NCBI GenBank assembly: GCA_030641185.1
Contig: DAOWHY010000006.1
Span: 1-14,748 of the forward strand
DNA from: Candidatus Moraniibacteriota bacterium
GTDB taxonomy: Bacteria; Patescibacteriota; Minisyncoccia; JAHIHE01; JAGLIN01
Reading direction: 5' to 3'
DNA: 14,748 bases
Shown here: piece after piece, positions 1 through 5,859 of the stretch
How positions within the stretch are numbered: position 1 is the stretch's first letter
Layout: every line of letters begins with the position of its first letter
Translations under genes and position numbers: made by a program
The notes under the pieces: model-generated
Database searches by the model: none
Told to the model about the DNA's origin: nothing
What the model saw: only the letters and a program-made list of their open reading frames with translations

Positions 1-38
1 AACAAAAAACCGTTTTAAAACGGTTTTTTGTTTTTTTT
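1..38. terminator. Bidirectional intrinsic terminator
   Basis: A perfect 32-bp palindrome (1-32, CCGTTTT/AAAACGG at its centre) is followed by a T-run at 31-38. It can end a plus-strand gene entering from outside the window and, read on the other strand, the secreted-protein gene whose stop codon is at 77-79. Confidence 0.8.
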
Positions 39-76
39 ATAATCTCTCTTTAGTAAAATTCAAAATTCTAAGTCTA

Positions 77-922
77 CTATTTCATCCACCCAAAAAGCCA
101 GCCGAATAATCCTTTGTTGGATTTTTCTTCTTGAGCTAACTGCTCTAAACGGTTTTGTTCCTGCTCTACTTTCTGAATTTGCTCTTGAACAATATTTCTA
201 ACCTCTTCATCGCAGTCACATTGTTCTTTCAATTGTTTGAGTTGCTGAATTCTCTCTTTGTTTTTATTTGTTTCTTCTAATATATCTTCCGCCGCTTCCT
301 CATCACCTCCGAAGAAAAATGCAACAACCCTATTTCTCTTCTGAATTTTTTCTTCAGCTGGAATGGTTTTGTCCACTGAATTATTAAATTCTCTGGCAAT
401 TGCGGAAACTTCAGGTCCGATGCCTTTGCCATTACCCCTTGTTGATTCTTCCGTCGTCAATAAATCCTCAGCTGCCAATAATGCGTGGACCGCTTCTCTA
501 ACTTTGTTTTGATTTTGATAAACTTTCTGCTGTTTTTCGTCTTTCATCCCCTGAACTTCCTGATCCATTTCTTGCTTTTTATTCGCAATCATTGTTTTTA
601 ATTGTTCTTTATTAACAGCTCTATTTTGCTGGCGAACTTGTTCTCCAATAATTTCTCCGTTAGATTCTCCAGTCTGTTCATTAACTCTTTCTTGCTCCCG
701 ATTTTGCTCTTGAGCAGAATCATCAGCGTCATTGCCTTGCGGAGATTCCGGTTGGTTTCCTTGAGTATCCAAACCTTGCTTTGATTCTTCACCATTTCCT
801 TTGTCCCCTTGTGTTGTTTCAGGGTTTCCAGCATCGCTATTTTTATTTTCAGTTCCTTGAGCAAAAACCATTGAAGCAGACAAAATAAAAGCCAATGACA
901 GAAATATAATTTTTTCCTTCAT
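77..922 (-). CDS. Secreted Gln/Glu/Asn-rich coiled-coil protein, function unknown
   Basis: This 281-residue protein starts with a clear signal peptide (charged start MKEK, hydrophobic core, small residues before a likely cut near MVFAQ at about residue 22). Residues 23-100 are low-complexity and rich in Q, E, N, G and D, probably disordered. Residues about 105-150 and 205-265 are heptad-like and charged, probably coiled coil; residues about 168-205 form a less repetitive segment ending in a short aromatic and Gly-rich patch. The C terminus is aromatic (GLFGWLFGWMK) and might touch the membrane. I recall similar small exported proteins in CPR genomes, but no function can be read from the sequence. 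No Shine-Dalgarno site precedes the ATG. The gene ends at the palindromic terminator at 1-38. It is read away from the plus-strand ligase gene. Confidence 0.85.
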   Translation of the reverse strand: MKEKIIFLSLAFILSASMVFAQGTENKNSDAGNPETTQGDKGNGEESKQGLDTQGNQPESPQGNDADDSAQEQNREQERVNEQTGESNGEIIGEQVRQQNRAVNKEQLKTMIANKKQEMDQEVQGMKDEKQQKVYQNQNKVREAVHALLAAEDLLTTEESTRGNGKGIGPEVSAIAREFNNSVDKTIPAEEKIQKRNRVVAFFFGGDEEAAEDILEETNKNKERIQQLKQLKEQCDCDEEVRNIVQEQIQKVEQEQNRLEQLAQEEKSNKGLFGWLFGWMK

Positions 923-1013
923 AGTTTTATAAATTAAGAATTTAAAAGATTATTTAAGATTAGTAAATATTTGTCCACGACCTTTTTTAATTGAACTAGA
1001 ACTCTCTCGCCAC

Positions 1014-1091
1014 TGTCATCCCAGAATTTTTTCTAAAGCGATAGCACTGATATTCATCAGCATAAACTCCAGAAAAAATGTCTGGGATCCA
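1014..1091. repeat. Palindromic repeat, CATCCCAGA family, copy 1
   Basis: Terminal arms TGTCATCCCAGAATTTTTTC and the complementary AGAAAAAATGTCTGGGATCCA-type arm enclose about 35 unpaired bases. Related copies are at 10098-10152 and 14655-14712. Confidence 0.8.
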
Positions 1092-1151
1092 CTATTACAA
1101 TTTAATTTTACTATTTACTACGAGGTTTATTATAAAGCTAAATTGTATTAA

Positions 1152-1178
1152 TGGATTCCCGCCTCCGCGGGAATGACA
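1152..1178 (+). repeat. 27-bp REP-like palindrome, copy 1
   Basis: TGGATTCCCGCC, a short centre and GGGAATGACA form a hairpin. Eight copies of the same 27-bp unit occur in the window. Sequences of this type are common short palindromes in many bacterial genomes. Confidence 0.85.
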
Positions 1179-1200
1179 ATACGCAAATGTGTAAATCCTA
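1171..1200 (+). repeat. Dispersed repeat tail, copy 1
   Basis: GAATGACAATACGCAAATG followed by an R/Y-varied TCCTAA recurs at 6875-6903, where the palindrome that precedes it here is missing. Confidence 0.6.
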
Positions 1201-1233
1201 ATTTTAGATAAATATTTTTACTTAAATTCATTT

Positions 1234-1443
1234 TTATATCAATCCTTCAAGTGATCCTAAATAACTGTCTAAAAACATTGGAATTATAATGATAAGTCCA
1301 ATCAGCGGCAAAATAAACATCAGGACTGTCACTATCGCGGTATAAAGAAAATACTTCCTCGTCTTTTCAACTGATTTATAAGTCTGTTTCATTAGTTCTT
1401 GATTTTCTTTTAAAATTTCCAAAATTTCATTTTCATTTTCCAT
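1234..1443 (-). CDS. Small single- or double-pass membrane protein, unknown
   Basis: A 69-residue protein with a charged, probably helical N-terminal half (residues 1-30, rich in E, N and K) and a long hydrophobic stretch (about 32-60) that could span the membrane once or as a tight hairpin. There is no signal peptide, so the charged half is probably cytoplasmic. No Shine-Dalgarno site is present; a weak -10-like TAGATA lies seven T residues upstream of the ATG, so the message could be leaderless. I do not recognise a family. Charged-head, one-anchor proteins of this size are frequent in CPR genomes. Confidence 0.65.
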   Translation of the reverse strand: MENENEILEILKENQELMKQTYKSVEKTRKYFLYTAIVTVLMFILPLIGLIIIIPMFLDSYLGSLEGLI

Positions 1444-1764
1444 AAAAAAATATCTATTTAAAAAATATTCAAACTCACTATTAACATTTTAATTTCTTTT
1501 GGGTTTTAAGTCAATAAAAATTTAGATTCTGTTATTTTAACAAAAAGATTTGTAATTTAAGATAACATTTGTTAAACTAAAATCAAGTTCAGAATTAATT
1601 TGAACTTTGAATTGTGAAATACAACAAGCATTGTCACCCTGAGTCTGTCGAAGGGTGGGAAACACACTAAACTTATCACCCTTCGACAAGCTCAGGGTGA
1701 CAAATTAAGCTCACTTATAACAAATTTAATTATCTTGTAATTTAAAGGAGTTAATTTAATCTTA
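1444..1764. other. Divergent intergenic region
   Basis: This region separates minus-strand genes on the left from the plus-strand ligase gene on the right. It is AT-rich and holds one inverted repeat (1631-1703). The ligase Shine-Dalgarno AAAGGAG is at 1744-1750. I see no convincing promoter. Confidence 0.6.
1631..1703. repeat. Inverted repeat, CACCCTGAG/CTTCGACAAG family
   Basis: The arms TTGTCACCCTGAG...TCGAAGGGTG and CACCCTTCGA...CTCAGGGTGACAA are nearly complementary and flank about 18 bases. This is another common type of bacterial short palindrome and the only copy in the window. Confidence 0.85.
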
Positions 1765-4107
1765 ATGAAATTGGCGAAGTTTAGCAATCTACATATTTAT
1801 TTTTTCTATTTATTCCTACTTTCAATCCCCTTTCAAACAAGGAAAGTTTTTTTGACGGAATATTCGTTTTATAGCGGCGCATTTACGGAATATACAACAT
1901 TTTTTATATATGCTTCCGATATATTGTTAATCTTAGCTTTATTTTTTTGGTTTGTTTTTAGTAAAAAATTACACAAGTATTTTAATATTAAAAGCCTGTA
2001 TTTCAAAATCAGTGCTTTGGCCCATATTGTGGATTCCCGCCTCCGCGGGAATGACAAAAGTAGTGTTTTCCATAGATTCTTTGGCGCAGATAAACTATCA
2101 TTTACATGGTTATTGCTTTTCGCATTTATAATCTGGCTAATTATAAGCGCAATCGTTAACAATAATTACACAGAAATAAGCGCTTTTTATATTTTAAAAT
2201 TTGTTGAGCTTTCTTTGTTGATTATATATATTTATTTTAACCTAAGAAACAAAAAAAGGTTAATTACAGCTCTTTTTGCGATATCTTTTGCCGGTTTTTT
2301 TCAGGGGTTGATAGCGATTTATCAGTTTATATATCAATGCCCTTTATTTAAACACCCACTTTTACATAAGCTAACGGGAGAATCCACAGTTTATCCACAT
2401 CTCCCTGGAATAGCAAAAATGGTTGTGGATAACGAAAAATTTATCAGGGCATACGGAACTTTTCCTCATCCTAACCTTTTAGGTGGTTTTTTGATTCTTT
2501 CAATTTCGATTAGTATTTATCTATTATTAAAACATAAAAGCTATATTTTGTCAAGATTAGGTTTTAAATATAATAACATAAATACCAATAAAAGTCAAGT
2601 AAGAACTTCTTTGTTGTCTTTGTTTTGGATAATTCTTATATTCACGCAACTTACAGCTCTTTTATTCACATTTTCCAGAACTGCATGGATGGGATTTTTA
2701 ATTTCCTTATTTTTAATAACAATATTTTACATTTATCACTTCTCAATTGTTTCACGTGAAACAATTGAGAAGTCCCCAAAAAACGCAACTTCTGTCATTC
2801 CCGCGAAGGCGGGAATCCAGGATTTAAGGCAAAAAACGAATTATAAAAACAGAATATTGTTAATTTCTCAGATCTTTTTCAAAAGATTTCTTATTTCACT
2901 TCGTCTCGTTCGAAATGACAAAAAACATTGTTTTGTAATTCAAGAAAAGGCATTAAAAAGCAAATTAAATAATAAAATTGTTTCACGTGAAACAATTAAA
3001 GCAATTTATTTTACTTTTGTCAAAATTATACGAAAAATATTGCTTATTGAGACTTTCTGGATTCCTGCCTACGCAGGAATGACAAAGAAAGTTTTGAATA
3101 GATTAAGAAACAATAAGATTGTTTCACGTGAAACAATTTCTGAGAATTTAAATGATAAAGAATCTGTATTACTTATAAATAATACAGATTCTTCGGTTTC
3201 TGCGAAAGAGCAGAACTGTTATTGTCGCTTGTTCTGCCGCTTTAAAGAACTTGTTGTAATTGTTTTGCTTGCATTGATTTTAATTATTATTTATTTTCCC
3301 CATATAAATAGTAGAACAAACGAAGAACTTTCAATAAATAGTTCTTCGTCTTCAAGTTATCTGCCCTCTAATTATGCGTTTGATGACAGAATATTTTATA
3401 ATAATGTTTCACGTGAAACAATTTCCGAGAATTCTACATTTGGATCTGGTCATGGAACTTTTATATTTCAAATTAATAGTTATTTGGATAAAAACAGTAT
3501 TTACCAAAAGCCTGAACCATGGCAATATCAGCCGGCGCATAATGTTTATTTGTTAATTATCTCTGAAATCGGAATTGTTGGTTTTACAATACTTGCTTTA
3601 TTTATAATTAAAATAATGATTTGTAATTATAAAATCATAAAAAAACCGCTAAATAAACGTTTTTCTTTAGATAATAATTCTAATAATATTTCAATTGTTT
3701 CACGTGAAACAATTGGGAAAAATAAAACGGTTGAAAATAAGGATGTCTTTTATATTTTTAAAAAAATTATACGAAAGATATTATTCATTGAAACTTCCTG
3801 GATTCCCGCCTCCGCAGGAATGACAGAAAGTAAAGATATTATAGAAAGAAGAGGACTTTTGAATAAATTAAAAAACAGATTAAATAATAACAAATTAAAT
3901 AACAAAATTGTTTCACGTGAAACAATTTCCATGAATTTAAGCCGAGAACTAAATTACTACTTACTGGCAATTCTTATATCTTTCTTGTTTATAGGATTAT
4001 TTGATCACTATTTTTGGACGCTCCAACAAGGAAGATTAATGTTTTGGCTTGTTTTGGGGTTAATGCTGGCAAGTAGTAATGTGATATCAAGGGAAGATAA
4101 ATATTAA
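1765..4107 (+). CDS. O-antigen ligase/polymerase-like membrane protein (Wzy_C family) carrying in-frame repeats
   Basis: Predicted polytopic inner-membrane glycan ligase or polymerase of the Wzy_C/WaaL type, which joins polysaccharide to a lipid or to itself at the outer face of the membrane. Family signs are RAYGTFPHPNLLGGFL (about residues 229-244), TFSRTAWMGFL (about 302-312), the PWQYQPAHNVYLL loop with a following helix (about 585-606), and a C-terminal LFDHYFWTLQQGRLMFW segment (about 740-756). At 780 residues it is roughly 300 longer than usual. The extra length lies in hydrophilic stretches at about 85-100, 328-490, 545-555 and 640-722. These hold 27-bp REP units (five, coded as SRLRGNDK or VIPAKAGIQ or WIPAYAGMT) and six exact parS motifs, all read as VSRET (residues 329-333, 406-410, 453-457, 548-552, 645-649 and 716-720). 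The frame is kept throughout. AAAGGAG lies 14 bases before the ATG. The stop codon is inside the end of a MITE, so the last residues may be recent. Confidence 0.85.
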   Translation: MKLAKFSNLHIYFFYLFLLSIPFQTRKVFLTEYSFYSGAFTEYTTFFIYASDILLILALFFWFVFSKKLHKYFNIKSLYFKISALAHIVDSRLRGNDKSSVFHRFFGADKLSFTWLLLFAFIIWLIISAIVNNNYTEISAFYILKFVELSLLIIYIYFNLRNKKRLITALFAISFAGFFQGLIAIYQFIYQCPLFKHPLLHKLTGESTVYPHLPGIAKMVVDNEKFIRAYGTFPHPNLLGGFLILSISISIYLLLKHKSYILSRLGFKYNNINTNKSQVRTSLLSLFWIILIFTQLTALLFTFSRTAWMGFLISLFLITIFYIYHFSIVSRETIEKSPKNATSVIPAKAGIQDLRQKTNYKNRILLISQIFFKRFLISLRLVRNDKKHCFVIQEKALKSKLNNKIVSRETIKAIYFTFVKIIRKILLIETFWIPAYAGMTKKVLNRLRNNKIVSRETISENLNDKESVLLINNTDSSVSAKEQNCYCRLFCRFKELVVIVLLALILIIIYFPHINSRTNEELSINSSSSSSYLPSNYAFDDRIFYNNVSRETISENSTFGSGHGTFIFQINSYLDKNSIYQKPEPWQYQPAHNVYLLIISEIGIVGFTILALFIIKIMICNYKIIKKPLNKRFSLDNNSNNISIVSRETIGKNKTVENKDVFYIFKKIIRKILFIETSWIPASAGMTESKDIIERRGLLNKLKNRLNNNKLNNKIVSRETISMNLSRELNYYLLAILISFLFIGLFDHYFWTLQQGRLMFWLVLGLMLASSNVISREDKY
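2030..2056 (+). repeat. 27-bp REP-like palindrome, copy 2 (inside ligase gene)
   Basis: Exact TGGATTCCCGCC...GGGAATGACA unit, translated as DSRLRGND at about residues 90-97, between two membrane segments. Confidence 0.85.
2391..2399 (+). promoter_or_regulatory. DnaA-box match TTATCCACA
   Basis: Perfect match to the strong DnaA-binding 9-mer, inside the ligase gene and facing the inverted box at 2424-2432. It overlaps codons next to a conserved protein region, so chance cannot be excluded. Confidence 0.45.
2424..2432 (-). promoter_or_regulatory. DnaA-box match, inverted
   Basis: TGTGGATAA on the plus strand is a perfect DnaA 9-mer on the minus strand, 24 bases after the box at 2391-2399. It encodes part of VVDNEKF, a stretch that I believe is conserved in related ligases, which weakens a regulatory reading. 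Confidence 0.4.
2748..2763. promoter_or_regulatory. parS: parS site 1 (ParB-binding)
   Basis: Exact TGTTTCACGTGAAACA, the universal ParB/Spo0J site. The perfect palindrome extends to 36 bp (2738-2773). Translated as VSRET in the ligase gene. Confidence 0.85.
2775..2876 (+). repeat. Degenerate MITE copy inside ligase gene
   Basis: It shares AACGCA, the inverted 27-bp REP unit, GGATTTAAGGCAAAAAA, AATTATAAAA and TTTCTCAGA, in the same order, with the 117-bp MITE copies at 4104-4220 and 11545-11661, but has lost the outer ends. It is open in the ligase frame. Confidence 0.7.
2793..2819 (-). repeat. 27-bp REP-like palindrome, copy 3 (inside ligase gene)
   Basis: Inverted copy TGTCATTCCCGCG...GGGAATCCA, translated as SVIPAKAGIQ; the core of the degenerate MITE. 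Confidence 0.85.
2979..2994. promoter_or_regulatory. parS: parS site 2
   Basis: Exact TGTTTCACGTGAAACA with AAT/ATT extensions on both sides; VSRET in frame. Confidence 0.85.
3021..3084 (+). repeat. Composite repeat with 27-bp REP head, ligase copy A
   Basis: AAAATTATACGAAAAATATT and a TTGAGACTTTC tail lead into the 27-bp unit at 3058-3084. Related copies are at 3764-3825 and, inverted, at 10018-10075; the tail also follows the repeat at 14655. It is translated as KIIRKILLIETFWIPAYAGM. Confidence 0.75.
3120..3135. promoter_or_regulatory. parS: parS site 3
   Basis: Exact TGTTTCACGTGAAACA, flanked by AT/AT extensions; VSRET in frame. Confidence 0.85.
3405..3420. promoter_or_regulatory. parS: parS site 4
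   Basis: Exact 16-bp TGTTTCACGTGAAACA without the longer flanking palindrome seen at the other sites; VSRET in frame. Confidence 0.85.
3696..3711. promoter_or_regulatory. parS: parS site 5
   Basis: Exact TGTTTCACGTGAAACA with CAAT/ATTG flanks; VSRET in frame. Confidence 0.85.
3764..3825 (+). repeat. Composite repeat with 27-bp REP head, ligase copy B
   Basis: Second copy of the element at 3021-3084, in the same reading frame, giving almost the same peptide (KIIRKILFIETSWIPASAGM). The 27-bp unit is at 3799-3825. Confidence 0.75.
3909..3924. promoter_or_regulatory. parS: parS site 6
   Basis: Exact TGTTTCACGTGAAACA; VSRET in frame just before the last two membrane helices of the ligase. Confidence 0.85.
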
Positions 4108-4220
4108 GGAACCTCTGAAAAACGCAGTTTTTGTCATTCTCGCGGATGCGGGAATCCAGGATTTAAGGCAAAAAATAAATTATAAAAGAGGAATTTATTA
4201 GTTTCTCAGAGCCTCCTTAA
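4104..4220 (+). mobile_element. 117-bp MITE-like element, copy 1
   Basis: Imperfect terminal inverted repeats (TTAAGGAACCTCTGA at the left, TCAGAGCCTCCTTAA at the right) enclose an inverted 27-bp REP unit (4132-4158). It matches the inverted copy at 11545-11661 at 115 of 117 positions by eye. Its left end supplies the TAA stop of the ligase gene and its right end touches parS site 7. There is no coding capacity, so movement would need a transposase in trans. Confidence 0.8.
4132..4158 (-). repeat. 27-bp REP-like palindrome, copy 6 (inside MITE)
   Basis: TGTCATTCTCGCG...GGGAATCCA, the core of the MITE at 4104-4220. Confidence 0.8.
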
Positions 4221-4222
4221 AT

Positions 4223-4238
4223 TGTTTCACGTGAAACA
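4223..4238. promoter_or_regulatory. parS: parS site 7
   Basis: Exact TGTTTCACGTGAAACA in the intergenic region after the ligase gene. The perfect palindrome extends over 34 bp (4214-4247) and overlaps the right end of the MITE. Confidence 0.85.
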
Positions 4239-4257
4239 ATTTAAGGAATGTTTTAGC

Positions 4258-4286
4258 TTGAAATATTTGTCTATTTGTGTTATAAT
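4258..4286 (+). promoter_or_regulatory. Sigma-70-type promoter
   Basis: TTGAAA (4258-4263), 17 bases, then a perfect TATAAT (4281-4286). Very AT-rich DNA follows to about 4400, with a repeated ATATTAATATGT. It would drive the small ORF at 4419 and the HEPN-like gene. Confidence 0.7.
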
Positions 4287-4418
4287 ATTAATATGTATAG
4301 TATTATACAATAAATATATTAATATGTCAAGTTATATTTATTGATTTTATTGAAGTTTTGTGGTATTTTGTAGTCAAAGATACTGGGAAAATATTTATAA
4401 TCTAATAAAGGAATACTT

Positions 4419-4649
4419 ATAAACAAACTGGATTTAGAATATCTTTTAAGTGCGAGGCGTTTAAGAAGAAGGCTGGTTTGCTTTTGTAGGGAAATTGAGG
4501 AGAAGGTTTTTGAGTCGTATGGGTTGAGGGAGAGGGAGAAGGAAATAATTGAAAAATTTTATAAAACTAATCTGAAACTGTGGAAGAAATTTCAAAAAGT
4601 TATTATGGTTGTATGGGTCAAGAGTATATTAAAAATGGTTCACAAATAG
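4419..4649 (+). CDS. Small ORF without a normal start codon, possible gene fragment
   Basis: This open frame encodes 76 residues beginning INKLDLEYLLSARRLRRRLV and running through REREKEIIEKFYKTNLKLWKKF, a basic, helical-looking sequence. AAAGGA at 4407-4412 is ideally placed for an ATA at 4419, but no ATG, GTG or TTG is in frame nearby; CTG at 4428 is the other choice. The frame overlaps the HEPN-like gene by 70 bases, and its last 15 residues look random. Base use is G-richer (GAG, AGG, TTG) than in the neighbours. It may be a real small gene with an unusual start, a gene whose ATG has mutated, or the front of the HEPN-like gene after a frameshift. I do not recognise a family. Confidence 0.35.
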   Translation: MNKLDLEYLLSARRLRRRLVCFCREIEEKVFESYGLREREKEIIEKFYKTNLKLWKKFQKVIMVVWVKSILKMVHK

Positions 4650-5611
4650 ATACTTCTATTAAAATTAATTGCTACTCGCCTGCATTATTAGAAGATTTTG
4701 ATTTTTATTTATATAATAATAAAATTTGTGTTAATCAAATTGGGGGAGAATTACAAATTAAATTTAATAAAAAGATATCAAATAAATTATTGAATGATGT
4801 TAAAAAGCACAAAGGAGAACGTTTTGTCATCGGATATATTTCAAAGATTTTACCAAAAGTTAATCAAGAAATTTTAAAACAAAGATATGAGAATGGTCAT
4901 TTTTTGATTAGATCATTTTCTATTATGGATATTTATAAGATTATAATCACAAGACATAGAAGTGGAGAAGAAATTGTTCTTAATTGGCCAGTAAGTATAG
5001 ATAACTTTCCTCCGTCTAAGAAGTTAGCTAAAGAGAAAAATGAAATTTTTATTAAAGATTTAATAGACGCTGGGAATTTATATTTTAACGGTAATTATGA
5101 TGATTGTATAAGAAAAGTTATAACTTCAATTGAAAATTCATTTAGATTTTATAATCTAAAAGGAAAAAGAAAATCTTTATTTTTCCGTAATAATAAATTT
5201 AACAATATTATTAAAAATAATATAAACGGTAAAGATATTGGTCAAAAAGTTATTGCGTCTAATTTAATTTTTATTTATAAGATTAGATGTAAAATAGTTC
5301 ACGATAAATTTAGGATAAAATATAATAATGGCTGGATTTGCAAAAAAGGAATAGGAACATTATTTTATCTTTATCAATTTTTAGATAGGAACAATAAACA
5401 GATACTTGATTATATCCATTCCTTGCAAACTCAATTTTTAATGTTAGATATGTTTTGCCAAGGTACAAATTTGGAAGATGTGGAAAAATTAGAGAATAGT
5501 GGCGACAAAGAAAAAGAAAATATTATAAATACTCCCGAAGAAATTGATAAATTTATGTTTAGTGGATTGGAAATTAGCAGAGATGAACAGTTGAGAATAT
5601 TGCGAAAATAG
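4580..5611 (+). CDS. HEPN-like protein with RxxxxH motif, function unknown
   Basis: A 343-residue cytoplasmic protein. Residues about 160-260 look like an all-helical HEPN-type domain: LIDAGNLYFNGNYDDCIRKVITSIENS resembles the first two helices (only a short part is quoted as motif), and YKIRCKIVHDKF carries R236-x4-H241, the R-x4-6-H pair that serves as an RNase active site in many HEPN toxins and defence proteins and is structural in others. The N-terminal 150 residues are beta-rich and unrecognised; the C-terminal tail is acidic. The start is uncertain: GTG at 4580 follows an in-frame stop at 4568, and ATG at 4610 is the alternative; neither has a Shine-Dalgarno site. Codon use is very A-rich. 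It sits between the parS/MITE cluster and the RAYT, in an accessory-looking segment. An Apea/DUF4145-like role in stress or phage response is inference only. Confidence 0.6.
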   Translation: MEEISKSYYGCMGQEYIKNGSQIDTSIKINCYSPALLEDFDFYLYNNKICVNQIGGELQIKFNKKISNKLLNDVKKHKGERFVIGYISKILPKVNQEILKQRYENGHFLIRSFSIMDIYKIIITRHRSGEEIVLNWPVSIDNFPPSKKLAKEKNEIFIKDLIDAGNLYFNGNYDDCIRKVITSIENSFRFYNLKGKRKSLFFRNNKFNNIIKNNINGKDIGQKVIASNLIFIYKIRCKIVHDKFRIKYNNGWICKKGIGTLFYLYQFLDRNNKQILDYIHSLQTQFLMLDMFCQGTNLEDVEKLENSGDKEKENIINTPEEIDKFMFSGLEISRDEQLRILRK

Positions 5612-5746
5612 AAAAAATAAAATCCAAAAGCGAAAAATAATTATTAAAATTTTAAAATCTAAAAAAATGGACGAAAGGCAAGTCAGATTCGATCAAGTTA
5701 AAAGAGAAACAGAAAGCCAAAAAACCAAAATAAAAAAACACGCGTG

Positions 5747-5838
5747 TCGTAGGGGTTGACCTGTGTGTCAACCCAGAACGCGGGGCAAAACAAAATTCAT
5801 CCCATATTCAGGACAGACACATAGGTCTGCCCCTACGA
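5747..5838 (+). repeat. 92-bp palindromic element upstream of the RAYT (copy 1)
   Basis: Long inverted ends (TCGTAGGGGTTGACCTGTGT at the left; the right end reads GGTCTGCCCCTACGA) enclose about 45 bases. A copy identical at 87 of 92 positions lies inside the transposase gene (6140-6231). It ends 21 bases before the transposase ATG, the usual place for the REP partner of a RAYT. Confidence 0.85.
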
Positions 5839-5859
5839 CAACAATTAAAAAAACAAAAA

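Larger units (their letters stand above)
923..1233. other. Intergenic gap filled with palindromic repeats
   Basis: No gene is visible here. The gap holds one copy of the CATCCCAGA family (1014-1091), one of the 27-bp GGATTCCCGCC family (1152-1178), and a tail after the latter that recurs at 6875-6903. The rest is plain AT-rich sequence. Confidence 0.7.

Noticed and set aside
2391..2432. Defined replication origin
   Set aside because: Only two boxes lie together, inside coding sequence, with no clear AT-rich unwinding element or dnaA gene next to them. Kept as a hypothesis only.
3374..3556. Separate 60-residue protein on the plus strand
   Set aside because: It is a shadow of the ligase gene; its FHVKQ stretch is parS read in another frame.
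2748..4238. CRISPR array
   Set aside because: The repeated unit is a 16-22 bp palindrome with irregular spacing of 141-313 bases and no uniform spacers, and no cas gene is nearby.
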